This document shows positions 1 through 9,208 of a DNA stretch of 64,000 nt, piece by piece. The first letter of the stretch is position 1. Each line of letters opens with the position of its first letter. A program made the translations under genes and the position numbers. Under the pieces are notes generated by a model. It saw only the letters and a program-made list of their open reading frames with translations, ran no database searches and had not been told where the DNA came from. Source of the stretch: Pirellulaceae bacterium (GTDB lineage Bacteria > Planctomycetota > Planctomycetia > Pirellulales > Pirellulaceae); contig JADYZV010000044.1 in assembly GCA_020852965.1 (NCBI GenBank), positions 1-64,000 on the forward strand. The letters are read 5' to 3'.

Positions 1-2
1 CC

Positions 3-299
3 GGCATACCGCTGGCCAAACGCACACCGTATGTCGTCTGCATTCGACGAGTCCAAAGGCCAGACGAGGCGGAGATCATTGCGGTTGCCATCGATAAACC
101 CGTTCCCAACTTCCGCATCCCCTTGCGCCCCACCGACGGCGACATTGTGCTGCAACTGCAACCACTATTAGATGATTGTTATCGTCGTGGCCGCTACGCT
201 TCGATCGACTACAGCCAACCCCCACGACCTCCACTCGACGAACACGCCACCATTTGGGCTAACCAACTATTGTGCGATTTGAAACATAGGCGATCGTGA
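3..299 (+). CDS. DUF4058 family protein, 3' end only
   Basis: The reading frame is open from the window edge to a TGA at 297-299 and gives 98 residues of the C-terminal end. The segment has the look of the DUF4058 C-terminus: a stretch predicted as beta strands, the phrase LQPLLDDCYRRGRYA, then IDYSQPPRPPL, then a short helix with WANQLL. DUF4058 proteins are common in planctomycetes and cyanobacteria and have no established function. The start lies outside the window, so neither length nor operon can be judged. Family assignment rests on remembered similarity of the closing motif. Confidence 0.75.
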   Translation, partial: GIPLAKRTPYVVCIRRVQRPDEAEIIAVAIDKPVPNFRIPLRPTDGDIVLQLQPLLDDCYRRGRYASIDYSQPPRPPLDEHATIWANQLLCDLKHRRS

Positions 300-471
300 A
301 TCGATGGAGCTCGATGGCTTGCGGAGAAGCACTTCGTAATTTTGACACTGTTTCTCAGTTGTTTCCTGCTTGTGGCCCAGTAACTCAGCGGTCCACAACT
401 CGAGACTTTGAAGAAATCAAGAGTAACGAAAGATCATCAGTGCTTTTCGGGGCGTCGCTGGACGAAAAGTG

Positions 472-499
472 AGCTAACACTGCGGCTGATAAAACGGTG
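472..499. repeat. half-site of the TTTAATCAGCCGC palindromic repeat
   Basis: The sequence GCTAACACTGCGGCTGATAA followed by AAC matches one arm of the larger inverted repeat found at 8183-8260. Only one arm is present here. It lies between the end of the DUF4058 gene and the end of the truncated kinase gene, a stretch of about 210 bases with no other feature I can support. Confidence 0.5.
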
Positions 500-510
500 G
501 AGCCGCAGGG

Positions 511-2373
511 CTATTGGGTTTGTTCGACTAGGAGGACGGACCAGACGTTGAGCGAATCGTCGCTGGGGACACGGATTTGGGCGACGGCAACGTCTTGCTT
601 CTCTATGCCGAGGCCCGCGTCGTGAAAGCCGTATAGTACGACCGCTTCACCGTTGAAAGGAAGCTGTGAAAAGATCTGCTCAGCGGACGAGCTGCTCAGC
701 CCAGGCGTTACCTCGGCGAGCTGGCTGGTGAAGCTGCCTTGTGAGTTGGGAACCACGGATACGCGTGTCGTTGCGCTCTCCTTGCGGCGACCGAGCGCTA
801 AGCCGCGCGCATTGCGACCGCCCCACTCGTACTGGCGACTCTCAATCACAAAGGCGTCGACCGTTACCCCTTCGAGCATACGAAAAATGCCAAGATCGTT
901 GATGCATACGGAAATGCCCAAGCGTCCTAGAATGCGTCGTTCCCCGTGAGCATCGATGTCGGTGATGGCGACCGAAATTGCCGTTTTGACCAGTTGGCCG
1001 TCTTGTCCAAGATTAACGCTGACGTAGGCATTCGTCAGAACTTTGCCGACACATGGCGGTGGGGGTGCGACGCGGTACGCTTCGGATTCGACGTCGATGT
1101 CTTGAGATTGGCCGTGGAAGTACTGCCGATATGCAAAGTTCGTCCCGATGGAGGCGACTTTGCCATTGACATCCGTTTCAGGGACACGAGCGATCTGCGT
1201 GCCGAGTGCATTGGTGATGAAGACGTTGTCGACTTCAATTTCTTTTCGTTTGAGCTTCTCGGCCAATTTAAAAAGCAGTACTTGTGGTCGCTCCCATGTT
1301 GCCTTGTTCGTCGGCTGCGCGTCCACCTCGCGCAGGGCTGCAAGCCATGCTGGCTGTTGCGCCTCGGACTCGAGCAGACTGAAGCGACGATCGATCTCAA
1401 GACCTCCGATCAAGGCGGCCATTGTGGCAGAGGTTTTCAACCGTTCGTCAGCCAATTGTTGGGCGCGAACCGCCATGTAACCTTGACGAGCCAACGCCAG
1501 GCTGAGCAACACTGAGGAAAGCCCGAATAGCGCGAGTAACATTAAACTGGCGGTTCGATTCTTGCGAATGACGCGGACCAAGCTGGTGCCGAATCCGTCG
1601 CGACAGACGGAGACGCGAGCATCGGCAAGGTACTTCTCTAAATCGCTGGCCATATCCAACGCGGTGGTGTATCGATCGTTGGTTTCGAACGACATCGCCT
1701 TATGGCAAATGGCAGCGAGCTGGCGAGGAACACCGGGGCGAATGTCGCTGGGAGACGGGAGCTGACCCGATTTCACTGCATCCACGAGCTGCTCGAGGCT
1801 GACGTAGCTGAGGTTGGTATAGGGTGTCACGCTGGTGAGTAGTTTGTAGAGGATGGCACCCAAGCTGTAGATGTCGCTGGCGGGACCGGCCGGTATTTCT
1901 CCAATTAACTGCTCGGGGCTGGCGTAGCCGAGGGTGATGTGATTCGACGAGTCGGAACCCTGCGCATCGAGTACGCCGAGGGTCTTCTCGCCGGGTAATT
2001 TTAATTCGGGCGCTCGCTCAACTCGATTCGCGCTCCCCCAATCGATGATGACGGTCTCGCCATAATTACCGAGCATGATATTCTGCGGCTTGAGGTCGCG
2101 GTGGGCAATGCCGCGCGAATGTGCGTAGGCGACCGTCTTGCAAACACTAACCAAGCGATTCACCAAGTCGCGGAAGTCGCGGTCGCTGTCGCGCACCGCT
2201 GTGCGTGCAGAGTGATAGGCTTCGATAACCGCGCCAGCGCTGACGCGGTTAAACAGAAACCCTTTCCGGCAATGTTTTCGCGCGGCCGACGAGATATGCC
2301 TGCTGTATTGACGGACGGCAGAATGATGGCAGGCAGAATGATAAAACTTTATTTGCAGTTGCCCTGCCCCCAA
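511..2373 (-). pseudogene. Ser/Thr protein kinase lacking its N-lobe, with membrane sensor domain
   Basis: The protein begins inside a Hanks-type kinase domain. It has the catalytic loop HRDLKPQNIML, a DWG in place of DFG, and the APE-region equivalent GYASPEQL. A transmembrane helix (about residues 276-296) and an extracytoplasmic region resembling a Cache-type sensor follow. The glycine loop, the ATP-binding lysine and the alpha-C glutamate are absent. Kinase similarity fades at about residue 50, and the residues before that look like translated non-coding sequence. Planctomycete kinases of this layout normally carry a full 270-residue kinase domain. I infer a 5' deletion that removed the N-lobe; a rescued start cannot restore ATP binding. 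The divergent PDZ gene begins about 90 bases upstream. Confidence 0.75.
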
Positions 2374-2460
2374 ACGAAGCTGTCTCTCGCTGGGATTAGT
2401 AGCCGAGAACGCGACACTGTGACGCGTTGGGCAACATCAAACTTCGGAAGGGAACGAATC

Positions 2461-2967
2461 ATGTTACGCAAACTCAGTACATTCGCGCTATTGGCAATGG
2501 CAACGAGCGCCAGCGTGGGCCGAACTCAAGAGCCAGCCGACGACCGCAATCAAACGCAGATCCAAGTGGGCGATGGCAATCCGCAAGGATGCGTAACCGA
2601 CGGTCCGCAGATCGGAATGATGGCGATCGACACCTACGCTGGGGTCGAGGTCACCAGTACGATGTGGAATTCGCCTGCTCAACGCCTGGGCCTGGAGCCT
2701 GGTGACCGAGTGATTCAGGTCAATGGCCATCGCGTGCGCACAACCGCTGATCTAAAAGCCTACTTAAAGGAAGCCGTCCAATTCCATCAGGGACAGATCA
2801 CCGTCATAGTGGACAACGTGCGCGCTCGACTGGGTGCACCTGGAGTGCAGCGATACGTGACTGTCCGAACTTTTCTGGACGGTTACTACAACCAAGGCAA
2901 TTCGCTGGTCGGACCGGTCTTTCCATCGCCAGGGCCCCAGCCAATTCCAGTACCTGTGGCGTTCTAA
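2461..2967 (+). CDS. exported PDZ-domain protein
   Basis: This 168-residue protein starts at an ATG preceded by GGAAGGGA, a good ribosome-binding site. Its N-terminus (MLRKLSTFALLAMATSASVG) is a signal peptide. Residues about 50-125 form a PDZ domain: GMMAIDTYAGVEV, then SPAQRLGLEPGDRVIQVNGH, then a helix and a closing strand. The C-terminal tail is rich in Pro and Gly. No protease domain is attached, so it is not a complete HtrA/DegP-type protease. It could be a periplasmic adaptor that binds C-termini, or a protein whose protease partner is elsewhere. The neighbours on both sides are broken genes. Confidence 0.75.
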   Translation: MLRKLSTFALLAMATSASVGRTQEPADDRNQTQIQVGDGNPQGCVTDGPQIGMMAIDTYAGVEVTSTMWNSPAQRLGLEPGDRVIQVNGHRVRTTADLKAYLKEAVQFHQGQITVIVDNVRARLGAPGVQRYVTVRTFLDGYYNQGNSLVGPVFPSPGPQPIPVPVAF

Positions 2968-2988
2968 ACCACCTTGTATCCGCCGCCC

Positions 2989-3096
2989 CGCTGGAGTCTA
3001 GCCTTTAGGCGACAGGTGAGGCATGAGGATCGGCTGAAGCCTAGACTCCAACGCAGGTGTCCACGATCGGCGAAAGCCTAGACTCCAGCGCGGACG
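2989..3096. repeat. inverted repeat built on GCCTAGACTCCAGCG
   Basis: CGCTGGAGTCTAGCCTTTAG on the left is mirrored by two right-hand copies of GAAGCCTAGACTCCA and AAAGCCTAGACTCCAGCG. It sits in the 360-base gap after the PDZ gene. The rest of that gap (3097-3327) shows no gene I can support. A looser relative of this element occurs at about 33643-33716. Confidence 0.65.
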
Positions 3097-3327
3097 CCCA
3101 CGCATGAGTTGGCTGGCAATGCCGTACACTAGTTTCATCTGCTTTTAGCATTTTTCGAAAATAACTGGAAACTATTGTCGCTGCGACAGATGGACTTCCA
3201 TTGACTAGCTATGGCACTTAGCGTTTGAGGGCTAAGCAGTTGCGGAAGCAGAGATGTCAAAGGCGTTGGAAGCAATCGAAGCGGATCGCAACGACACGGT
3301 AGGCGATACGGCATACGCCTCGCCAGT

Positions 3328-4422
3328 ATGATTTACCATTCCGAACACATGGTCAGTGCGGGCGCGTCGGACGCTATTTTCGGAATCATCGGAGCCACAC
3401 TCGCGCTGGTATGGACGCGACGGAAAATGTTCCCAGAGCTCGAGGCGAAAACGCTGCGTAGTTCGGTCGTGGGGCTTTTAGTCATGAATCTAGTTCTTGG
3501 TAGCTCGATTCCTAGCATAGATCAAGCGGCACACCTTGGCGGGTTTCTGATGGGGCTAGTGTGTGGCGCGGCACTTGGTCGCGATGTCTACTCGCCACGT
3601 GGCTTGGGTGGCCTATTTTGGACGACGGTGTTTGCGATGGTCACCGCTGGCGCATGCTGGGGAGCTCTGACGCGGTGGATTGCGGTCGACGGGACCATTT
3701 ACCAATTTGGCCAGCGAGTTGACGAGATAGCAATAGACATTGCAGCTCGGGGAGCTCAACTCGCGAAACAAAATGCGAGCTGGGACGACTACGCTCGTTC
3801 GCTCGACAAACATGATATCTAAGCCCTGAAGCAACTGCGAACGGAGTTGTCTGCTGCGAAACCGTCCAATCCGGAGCTGCAGGCTGTCCAGAAGAGACTG
3901 GCTATCTATATTGACGGGTTGGAGGAGTCCTGGAAACACTTGGAGCTTTACTACCGCACAGGGAGCATTGTCGAGTACGGCGAGTACCTAGAGGTCGAGG
4001 AAGCGATGCTCGCCTCGCTTGATCTTCCGCTGAAGGACTCCACGTCGCACTTTGAAGCCATCGCGCGCACCGAGTCACTTCGTGCGCGGCTGGAGAGGCA
4101 GTTTGATTCACTCTTTGAGTCGTACGCAGTGGGCGGCTTGATGAACGACGAGTTTATGAGCCAAGTTCAGTCGAAAGTGCTCGCCCCTTGGCAGAAGGGC
4201 ACCGAACAATTCCACCAGTATGTGCAGAAAACGGCAAGCCAGGAAGATGAGGATATAGTGCTCTGGACTCAAACGATGGCCGCGCAACAGCAAGGCTGGC
4301 AAGACCGGGGCAACGGTTTGGTCGAGTCGGATCTGGCGACAATTGAGGATGGCTACAGAAAGCACCAAGCCGCCGCAAATCAGCGCGCGACGTTGATGGG
4401 ACCGGAGCAGCATTCGAAATAA
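3328..4422 (+). pseudogene. rhomboid-family intramembrane protease, 5'-truncated and split by in-frame TAA
   Basis: Two open frames in the same phase are separated by a single TAA at 3820-3822. The first half has the rhomboid serine motif (SAGASDAIFG) and the partner histidine in a helix reading AAHLGGFLMGL, so the Ser-His dyad region is recognisable. The first transmembrane helices that normally precede it are missing. After the stop the frame continues as a soluble helical extension of about 200 residues (from ALKQLRTELSA to its own stop at 4422). Joined, the halves look like one rhomboid plus helical tail. I infer two lesions: loss of the 5' end and a nonsense mutation. A TTG at 3847 could allow the tail to be translated alone. 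Confidence 0.7.
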
Positions 4423-4669
4423 ATGGAAACAGCTTGTCTATCACTACCCATGGATCGAACGAGCAGAACCTCGGAGTAGGAATCTGGCGGAACCGCTAAC
4501 CGGTTCGGAGCGTACTAGGTTCCATGGGACTCGGATGTCCCGTGGTTAGGCCCCTCCCCTGTAATGTAACAGACTCTCGGTCTTAGCGTTCAAGCTTGTC
4601 TGACACCGTTTGCAAGCGTAGGAATTACCGTCGATTTCAAATGGAGAAACCGTCCACTGGCCGAAGGGA

Positions 4670-6406
4670 TTGGGTGGTTTCCTAAAGAGTACGAGCTCGG
4701 GCGTGATCACGACTTCCGTGCCATCGAACATGGGTGTCATGCTATATGAGCTGCTCGTTGGCCAGCGGCCGTTTGCATCGAATAGTATTGCTGAGCTATT
4801 CAAGGAAATTGAGACACTCGAACCACGACCTCCACGTCAAATCAATTTCGACGTACCGCGTGAGCTCGAACGCATTTGCCTAAAGTGCCTCTCGAAACGG
4901 CCAGCAGACCGCTATAGCTCCGCCGATGATCTACGAGAAGACATTGCGAATTGGCTAGGACTATCAAACGGCGGTGCAGGCAGCGGCATGCTCGACAATC
5001 GAGTCGATATCCACCGAGACTCTAGCGGCTCGAGTCGCATCGAGCCCGCTGAAGTCGGAAATTGTCCCGCCCAATCCGGACGATTGTTGAATTTTGTCGA
5101 TAGCCAAAATCCAGCAATTCCGGGCACGTCAGCGAGCGTGTCCGCCAAGCGGTTTCTGGCAAATCTCAATCTCAATTTTTCTGGATGTGGTGTTACCTTG
5201 GTCATCATGGCCTCGCTTGCCTTTGCAGTTGCCATTCCGTTTAGAAGTTATTTCCAGAGTGAGCCAACGTCTGGTTGGGCCCAGCTTCCGCCGGCCGAAC
5301 CACTGACTACTTCAACCGCTGACGATGTGGAACTGCCCGAATCGCCTGAGTCGATCACGCCTGCCGCCCCCCAGCTCGCGACGACCGGCGAGCCAATTTC
5401 GGAACTGCATGAGCTGCGCCCCGATGAAAATGGCGAACTTGATTTTGATTCAGTAAGAGAAGGGCTTGAAAGTGTCAGGGTAGCAAACGGGCAGGTCGCA
5501 TATCCTGTGGCTGGGTTCGATAATATGTTGGGGGCCCCCCCTGAATCGCCGAACTCAGACGGATACTGGGTCTCACCCTATGCGCCCCATATCGCTGGAA
5601 CGCCGTATTCGCACCCATCAGGTTCTGGCTTTGGATCGCAAGTGCAGCCTCATGGATCACCGATAAACAATTTTCAATCGAACCAACGGGGCAGCTCGTC
5701 TCATGGATCGCCGACACCACATTTCGACTGGCCGGTACCAATCTATGCCTCTCCGGGGGAGCCCAACGCTTCACCCTCGCAATTGCCCTCTAGTTTGCCG
5801 GAATTAGTTTTAAAGGTTGGGGCATGGCAATTGAAAGTTCAAAAAGGCGATCCTCCAAATACTGTTGACGTTCAAGCCATCGTAAATCATGTTCCTAATA
5901 CAGACTCAGGAACGGCAGTGCTGTCGGTAAAAGTTGATGCCAACCGATTCTACTATCTGGTCTCATTCAGTACATCGGAGAACATCAAAGCTCAGGTTTC
6001 GCTCAGCCGTCCCCACGGTGAGGATCGTGGTTTCGATTCGGTAAAAACGATTCGTACTCCGTTGAGGTTATCGAATGAGGGACGCGAGCTTATCGTGCTT
6101 TTGTCAGCAGACGAAGAACTGCCGGAGTTTTCGAAATGGGCAAAAATGAGCCTTACGCAGCTAAATGGGCTGGCGACTGCCGTATCGACGCCGTGGATTT
6201 CGTTCGAAGGAACCCTGAAGCCTTTTCTCGACAACTCCAATATCTCGGATTCGAAGAGACAGGAACTAGCTGACAAAATTGAGGCTCTTCGAAAGACAGT
6301 CCGCGCGACGAATGTAACCATAAGTGTGCTTGCATTTCCAGGTAGGCAATGGAATATGGGTGTTCAGAAGGAAGGGACTGAGGAGAGTCAGCTACCAATC
6401 CGGTAA
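4670..6406 (+). pseudogene. remnant of a membrane Ser/Thr kinase: C-lobe end plus extracytoplasmic domain
   Basis: Kinase similarity starts abruptly at about 4735 with GVMLYELLVGQRPF, the alpha-F helix. It runs through RELERICLKCLSKRPADRYS and ends at the normal close of a kinase domain. The catalytic loop, DFG and whole N-lobe are absent. A transmembrane helix (GCGVTLVIMASLAFAVAIPF) near residue 175 is followed by a Pro/Ser-rich linker and a C-terminal domain of about 200 residues that I do not recognise. The leading residues encoded from 4670 look random. No kinase upstream part is found in 4423-4669 in any frame. The unknown outer domain remains open and could be a sensor. Confidence 0.7.
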
Positions 6407-6410
6407 CATG

Positions 6411-6525
6411 ACGTTGATGGATTATGCGTCGGTGTGTAGCTCAACCACAAGATCATTGATCGTGATGGTAACTGGAGTTGGCAAGGGAGATGATTCTGCG
6501 GGGCGCAAGGGAGCGAGTACATGAG
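6411..6525 (-). pseudogene. remnant of the 3' end of an FHA-protein gene
   Basis: This stretch matches the last 100 bases or so of the FHA genes at 7221-8126 and 11889-12794, for example CAACCACAAGATC, then TTGATCGTGATGGTAACTGG, then GGCGCAAGGGAGCG. It lies just left of the intact toxin-antitoxin pair, so that pair is flanked by two copies of the FHA 3' end in direct orientation. The rest of the gene is missing. Bases 6526-6636 show nothing further. Confidence 0.7.
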
Positions 6526-6649
6526 CCCTGAGCAATCCGAGATGAACGCCATGGACGTCGCACTCACACCTACGTCTAAAATAGAAGTGCGTTCAGGAGT
6601 TTGATTCTGCGGCGCGATTGCAGTAGACTTACTGGTGGAGGATCATCCT

Positions 6650-6865
6650 ATGATTCAGTTAACAGAAGATCAAAGAAAACTGGTGCAAGAGGGAAATGCG
6701 ATCCCAGTTCGGGACAACGGCGACGATTTCGTGCTCATACGCCGCGATCTATTCGAGCAACTGCAACGCGCCGAGTATGATCGAAGCTCTTGGTCCGCTG
6801 ACGATTTGGACCTCGTTCGCGAAGAGTCCGTAGGACTACTTGACCAATTCGGCAAGTTGCCATGA
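6650..6865 (+). CDS. MazE-like antitoxin partner, 71 residues
   Basis: The ATG at 6650 is chosen because GGAGGA (6637-6642) lies seven bases before it; a GTG at 6635 would overlap that site. The product (start MIQLTEDQRKLV) is small and acidic, and has an internal strand pair DDFVLIRRDLFEQLQ. That layout fits an antitoxin with an N-terminal DNA-binding part and a C-terminal toxin-blocking tail. The stop overlaps the toxin start as ATGA, the usual coupling in type II toxin-antitoxin operons. The antitoxin function is inferred mainly from the toxin next to it; its own family is not certain. Confidence 0.75.
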   Translation: MIQLTEDQRKLVQEGNAIPVRDNGDDFVLIRRDLFEQLQRAEYDRSSWSADDLDLVREESVGLLDQFGKLP

Positions 6866-7218
6866 ATGTTCGACGGGGAGATGTTGTAATGACTCGCTTT
6901 CCCCACGCAAGTGGAATGCGTGGCAAGAAGCGCCCTGCACTCGTCGTTCAGGCAGATAATTACAACACAGAACTAAGTCATGTTCTCGTTGCGGAGATTA
7001 CGAGCAATCTTGCACCGGCAATGCATCCAGCGTTTGTCCTGATTGATAATGCTACTGCCGATGGAAAAGCAGCGGGACTCGAACAAAACTCGTTAGTCAG
7101 CGGCCTCTTCTTAGCGACGATCTTCCAGGATCGAATTGATCGGGTCATTGGAAAGCTGTCGACAGATTTAATGGACGAAGTGGATGTGTGTCTGAAGTCA
7201 GCTTTAGGCATGAAGTGA
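6862..7218 (+). CDS. MazF/PemK-family toxin (predicted mRNA endoribonuclease)
   Basis: The 118-residue product has the MazF layout: RRGDVVMTRFP at the N-terminus, KKRPALVVQADNYN, VLVAEITSN, a GLEQNSLVSG strand, and IGKLSTDLMDEVD near the end. In this family such proteins cut single-stranded RNA at short motifs and slow translation when the antitoxin decays. The length is normal (MazF toxins are about 110-120 residues), and no lesion is visible. It is translationally coupled to the antitoxin by a four-base overlap. A second, broken copy lies at 11778-11886. Confidence 0.88.
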   Translation: MNVRRGDVVMTRFPHASGMRGKKRPALVVQADNYNTELSHVLVAEITSNLAPAMHPAFVLIDNATADGKAAGLEQNSLVSGLFLATIFQDRIDRVIGKLSTDLMDEVDVCLKSALGMK

Positions 7219-7220
7219 AC

Positions 7221-8126
7221 TTATGCCTCGGTATTGATCTCAACCACCAGATCGTTGATGGTGACGGTGACCGGTGTTGGCAAGTGAGTTGTTTCAGTGG
7301 GTCGCAAGGGGGCGGACTCTAGGGATAGAGCGACATTGCGACTGGTGTTGGTGAGAGCGACTTCGTGGATGCGCGTGCAACGGATGTGGATTTGATGACA
7401 GGAGAGATTGCGGTCGGCGACGTTGGCGACGACAAGTCGATTGGTTTCGGGTAACCAAACAGGCGGTGATGGCTCGCGGCGATTTTGCCGCCCGATCTCG
7501 AACTGTGGTGGTACGCGGACAGACAGTAGCAACTTGTCGGCTCGAATCACTGAAACGCGGAATTGCGCCAAGTGATCGAGCTGAGCGGTTAAGACGCCGG
7601 CAACTTGTTGTGTGTCGAGCAAATTTGCACTGCTACAATCGCTGGTTTCTGAGGCATTGGCATAAGGCAGGCCAAGACCTCGCGATTCGGCTAGAAATGC
7701 GTCGATGTCGGGAGCGTCACCCCATTGGCTTCGTGCAAGAAACTCGGCTTCGAGCATGCGCTGGCAATACCTGTGGTCTCGAAGTAAATTGTCCAGCAGA
7801 GACGCGTACTCGATGGCTAGTGGCCCCGTATTTTTTGGATGCTGGTCTGGGTGGGGAGGGTGATCTGCAAAATGCTGAGCGCGATTGCGCAAAGTTGCGG
7901 CTGTGGGGGAATGGCTGGTTGCGCTGGAGAGGGAATGAGAGCGCGAGGATGGTTTGTGCTGACGGACGCGCCAGCGCCATTCAAGATCGGCGGCACATAG
8001 CTCCACACACAGCTCGTCGTCTCCTTGTGCTCTAAGATGCTCGATCAGCGGAGCTAGGTCGGGTCGCTCTCCAATACGCCACCTGCGATCAAAATCGTCG
8101 AGTATGTCCATTATTGGGTCGCTCAT
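7221..8126 (-). CDS. FHA-domain protein, copy A
   Basis: The protein has 301 residues. Residues about 5-55 and 105-150 each look like the short helical module often found before kinase domains in planctomycetes (a DDFDRRWR..ERPDL motif and LEWRWR in the first). Residues about 205-300 form a forkhead-associated domain: FEIGRQ, then a strand, then LSCHQIHIRC where the usual SRHQ is expected, then LTNTSRNVALSLE. FHA domains bind phosphothreonine, so a kinase-linked signalling role is likely. The ATG at 8126 is used because the paralogue at 11889-12794 starts at the same point. A predicted sigma factor gene lies upstream. In copy B the FHA serine-arginine pair is intact, whereas here Arg is Cys. 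Confidence 0.8.
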   Translation of the reverse strand: MSDPIMDILDDFDRRWRIGERPDLAPLIEHLRAQGDDELCVELCAADLEWRWRVRQHKPSSRSHSLSSATSHSPTAATLRNRAQHFADHPPHPDQHPKNTGPLAIEYASLLDNLLRDHRYCQRMLEAEFLARSQWGDAPDIDAFLAESRGLGLPYANASETSDCSSANLLDTQQVAGVLTAQLDHLAQFRVSVIRADKLLLSVRVPPQFEIGRQNRREPSPPVWLPETNRLVVANVADRNLSCHQIHIRCTRIHEVALTNTSRNVALSLESAPLRPTETTHLPTPVTVTINDLVVEINTEA

Positions 8127-8182
8127 GAATATTGCCTGACGTTGTGCAGTGTTTGTGCGGGCCGCCGGGTAGGGGAGCCGTG

Positions 8183-8260
8183 GGTTTAAACAGCCGCTAC
8201 GCGTTAGCGTCCGGTTCCTTGACTCCAACCGGGTGCTAACGCACTGCGGCTGATTAAACC
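8183..8260. repeat. 34-bp imperfect inverted repeat
   Basis: The left arm (8183-8216) begins GGTTTAAACAGCCGC and the right arm (8227-8260) ends GCGGCTGATTAAACC; the arms are reverse complements with a few mismatches and a ten-base centre. It lies between the sigma and FHA genes of copy A. Copy B keeps only a fragment near 12841-12865, and a half-site lies at 472-499. The stem could fold in RNA, but there is no trailing T-run typical of a terminator. Confidence 0.75.
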
Positions 8261-8409
8261 GTAAGCCGGTAAGGGGGCGGACGAATTAATAACTGGACTG
8301 CAAAATGAGCCGGGCTGACTCTAGGATGAAATAACTCAATCCGAAACGACACGCTGCGTCCAAATACATGCAAAATCGTTGTTGGAAGATGTTTTTCAGC
8401 GACACATTC

Positions 8410-8982
8410 CTACTGTGATAGAGCTGACGTCCATTCTTCTTCAATTTTTTTGACGAGCTTTTGAGCACGCCGCAGGCTGATCCCGCAGCACTCGGAGATA
8501 GTCGCCGTTGTGCCCCCTTGGAGTTTTAGCAGCACAGCGTCGCAATGTAAGTCGTCGGGAAGTTTTGCCATGAGGTCTTCGAACAGGTCAGATACTTCCA
8601 TATCGAGCGATGGGGAATTCTCAACTCCATGTGCGTCGACGCCGGTGGGCCCGTTATCTCCGTGCCTCCCCGCTGCGTCGCCTTGGCCGAGTGCTTTCCG
8701 ATCCATGCTTCAGGTTATAGCCATAAACCGTTTGAGATGGTCGTTAGCCTTAAACTTGGCGAATTGCTTCAGCAAAATCCACAGCTCTTCCTCATCCGCC
8801 ACCGCGTCGAACTTGCCCTCGCGTGCCCGTCGTACAGAGGAGTGAAAGGCGCTCAACGCAATCTCACTCTCGTTAACCAAAGGACTGCGGATTGCGGCTA
8901 CTCTGCGAGCAACGATCTTCTTGAGCGTGGGATAGTAGGCTTCCCACATGGCTTCGACAGCAGCGGAATTGGGCGGCTCCAT
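8410..8982 (-). pseudogene. ECF sigma factor, copy A, interrupted by in-frame TGA
   Basis: From the ATG at 8982 (MEPPNSAAVEAMWEAYYP) the frame runs through a region-2-like segment and stops at a TGA at 8710-8712. It reopens in the same frame three bases later (MDRKALGQGD) and continues through region 4 (LPDDLHCDAVLLKLQGG, then ISECCGISLRRAQKL) to 8410. Total length is 191 codons, matching copy B apart from its one extra base. Copy B has AAA CGA where this copy has ACC TGA, so a CGA-to-TGA change explains the stop. The family is the planctomycete ECF type that often sits beside kinase or FHA genes. It is predicted non-functional unless the two halves act separately. Confidence 0.8.
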
Positions 8983-9061
8983 AGGGATCACTCTTGTTTG
9001 TGCTGTAGAACGATTGTCCCCAATCGTTTGGGATATTTTACGGGGGCAAGAAAACCGACGC

Positions 9062-9125
9062 GGTGAACCATCGGGACAAGGGTTCTACAATAATCTGAAC
9101 CACTGGGACAAGGGTTCTACACTAT
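9062..9125. repeat. direct repeat, 2 copies of GGGACAAGGGTTCTACA
   Basis: Two near-identical units (TGAACCATCGGGACAAGG and TGAACCACTGGGACAAGG, each followed by GTTCTACA) start 36 bases apart. They lie in the 226-base gap between the end of the HD gene and the start of the copy A sigma gene. They could be regulatory sites for the sigma gene or a dispersed intergenic repeat; copy B does not keep them. Confidence 0.6.
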
Positions 9126-9208
9126 CTCAATCCCCGTGCTTGCACTGGTCACTATTATTGCAGGTTCTCGAGTCAATTTCCTTAAGACCCTCGCGAATCT
9201 TCATAAAA

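Noticed and set aside
946-1515. Long plus-strand frame of 189 codons
   Set aside because: It is antisense to the sensor part of the kinase gene and its translation has no domain-like pattern.
8707-8715. TGA in sigma copy A read as selenocysteine
   Set aside because: The paralogue has Arg there, no SECIS-like stem was evident, and no selenocysteine genes are in the window.
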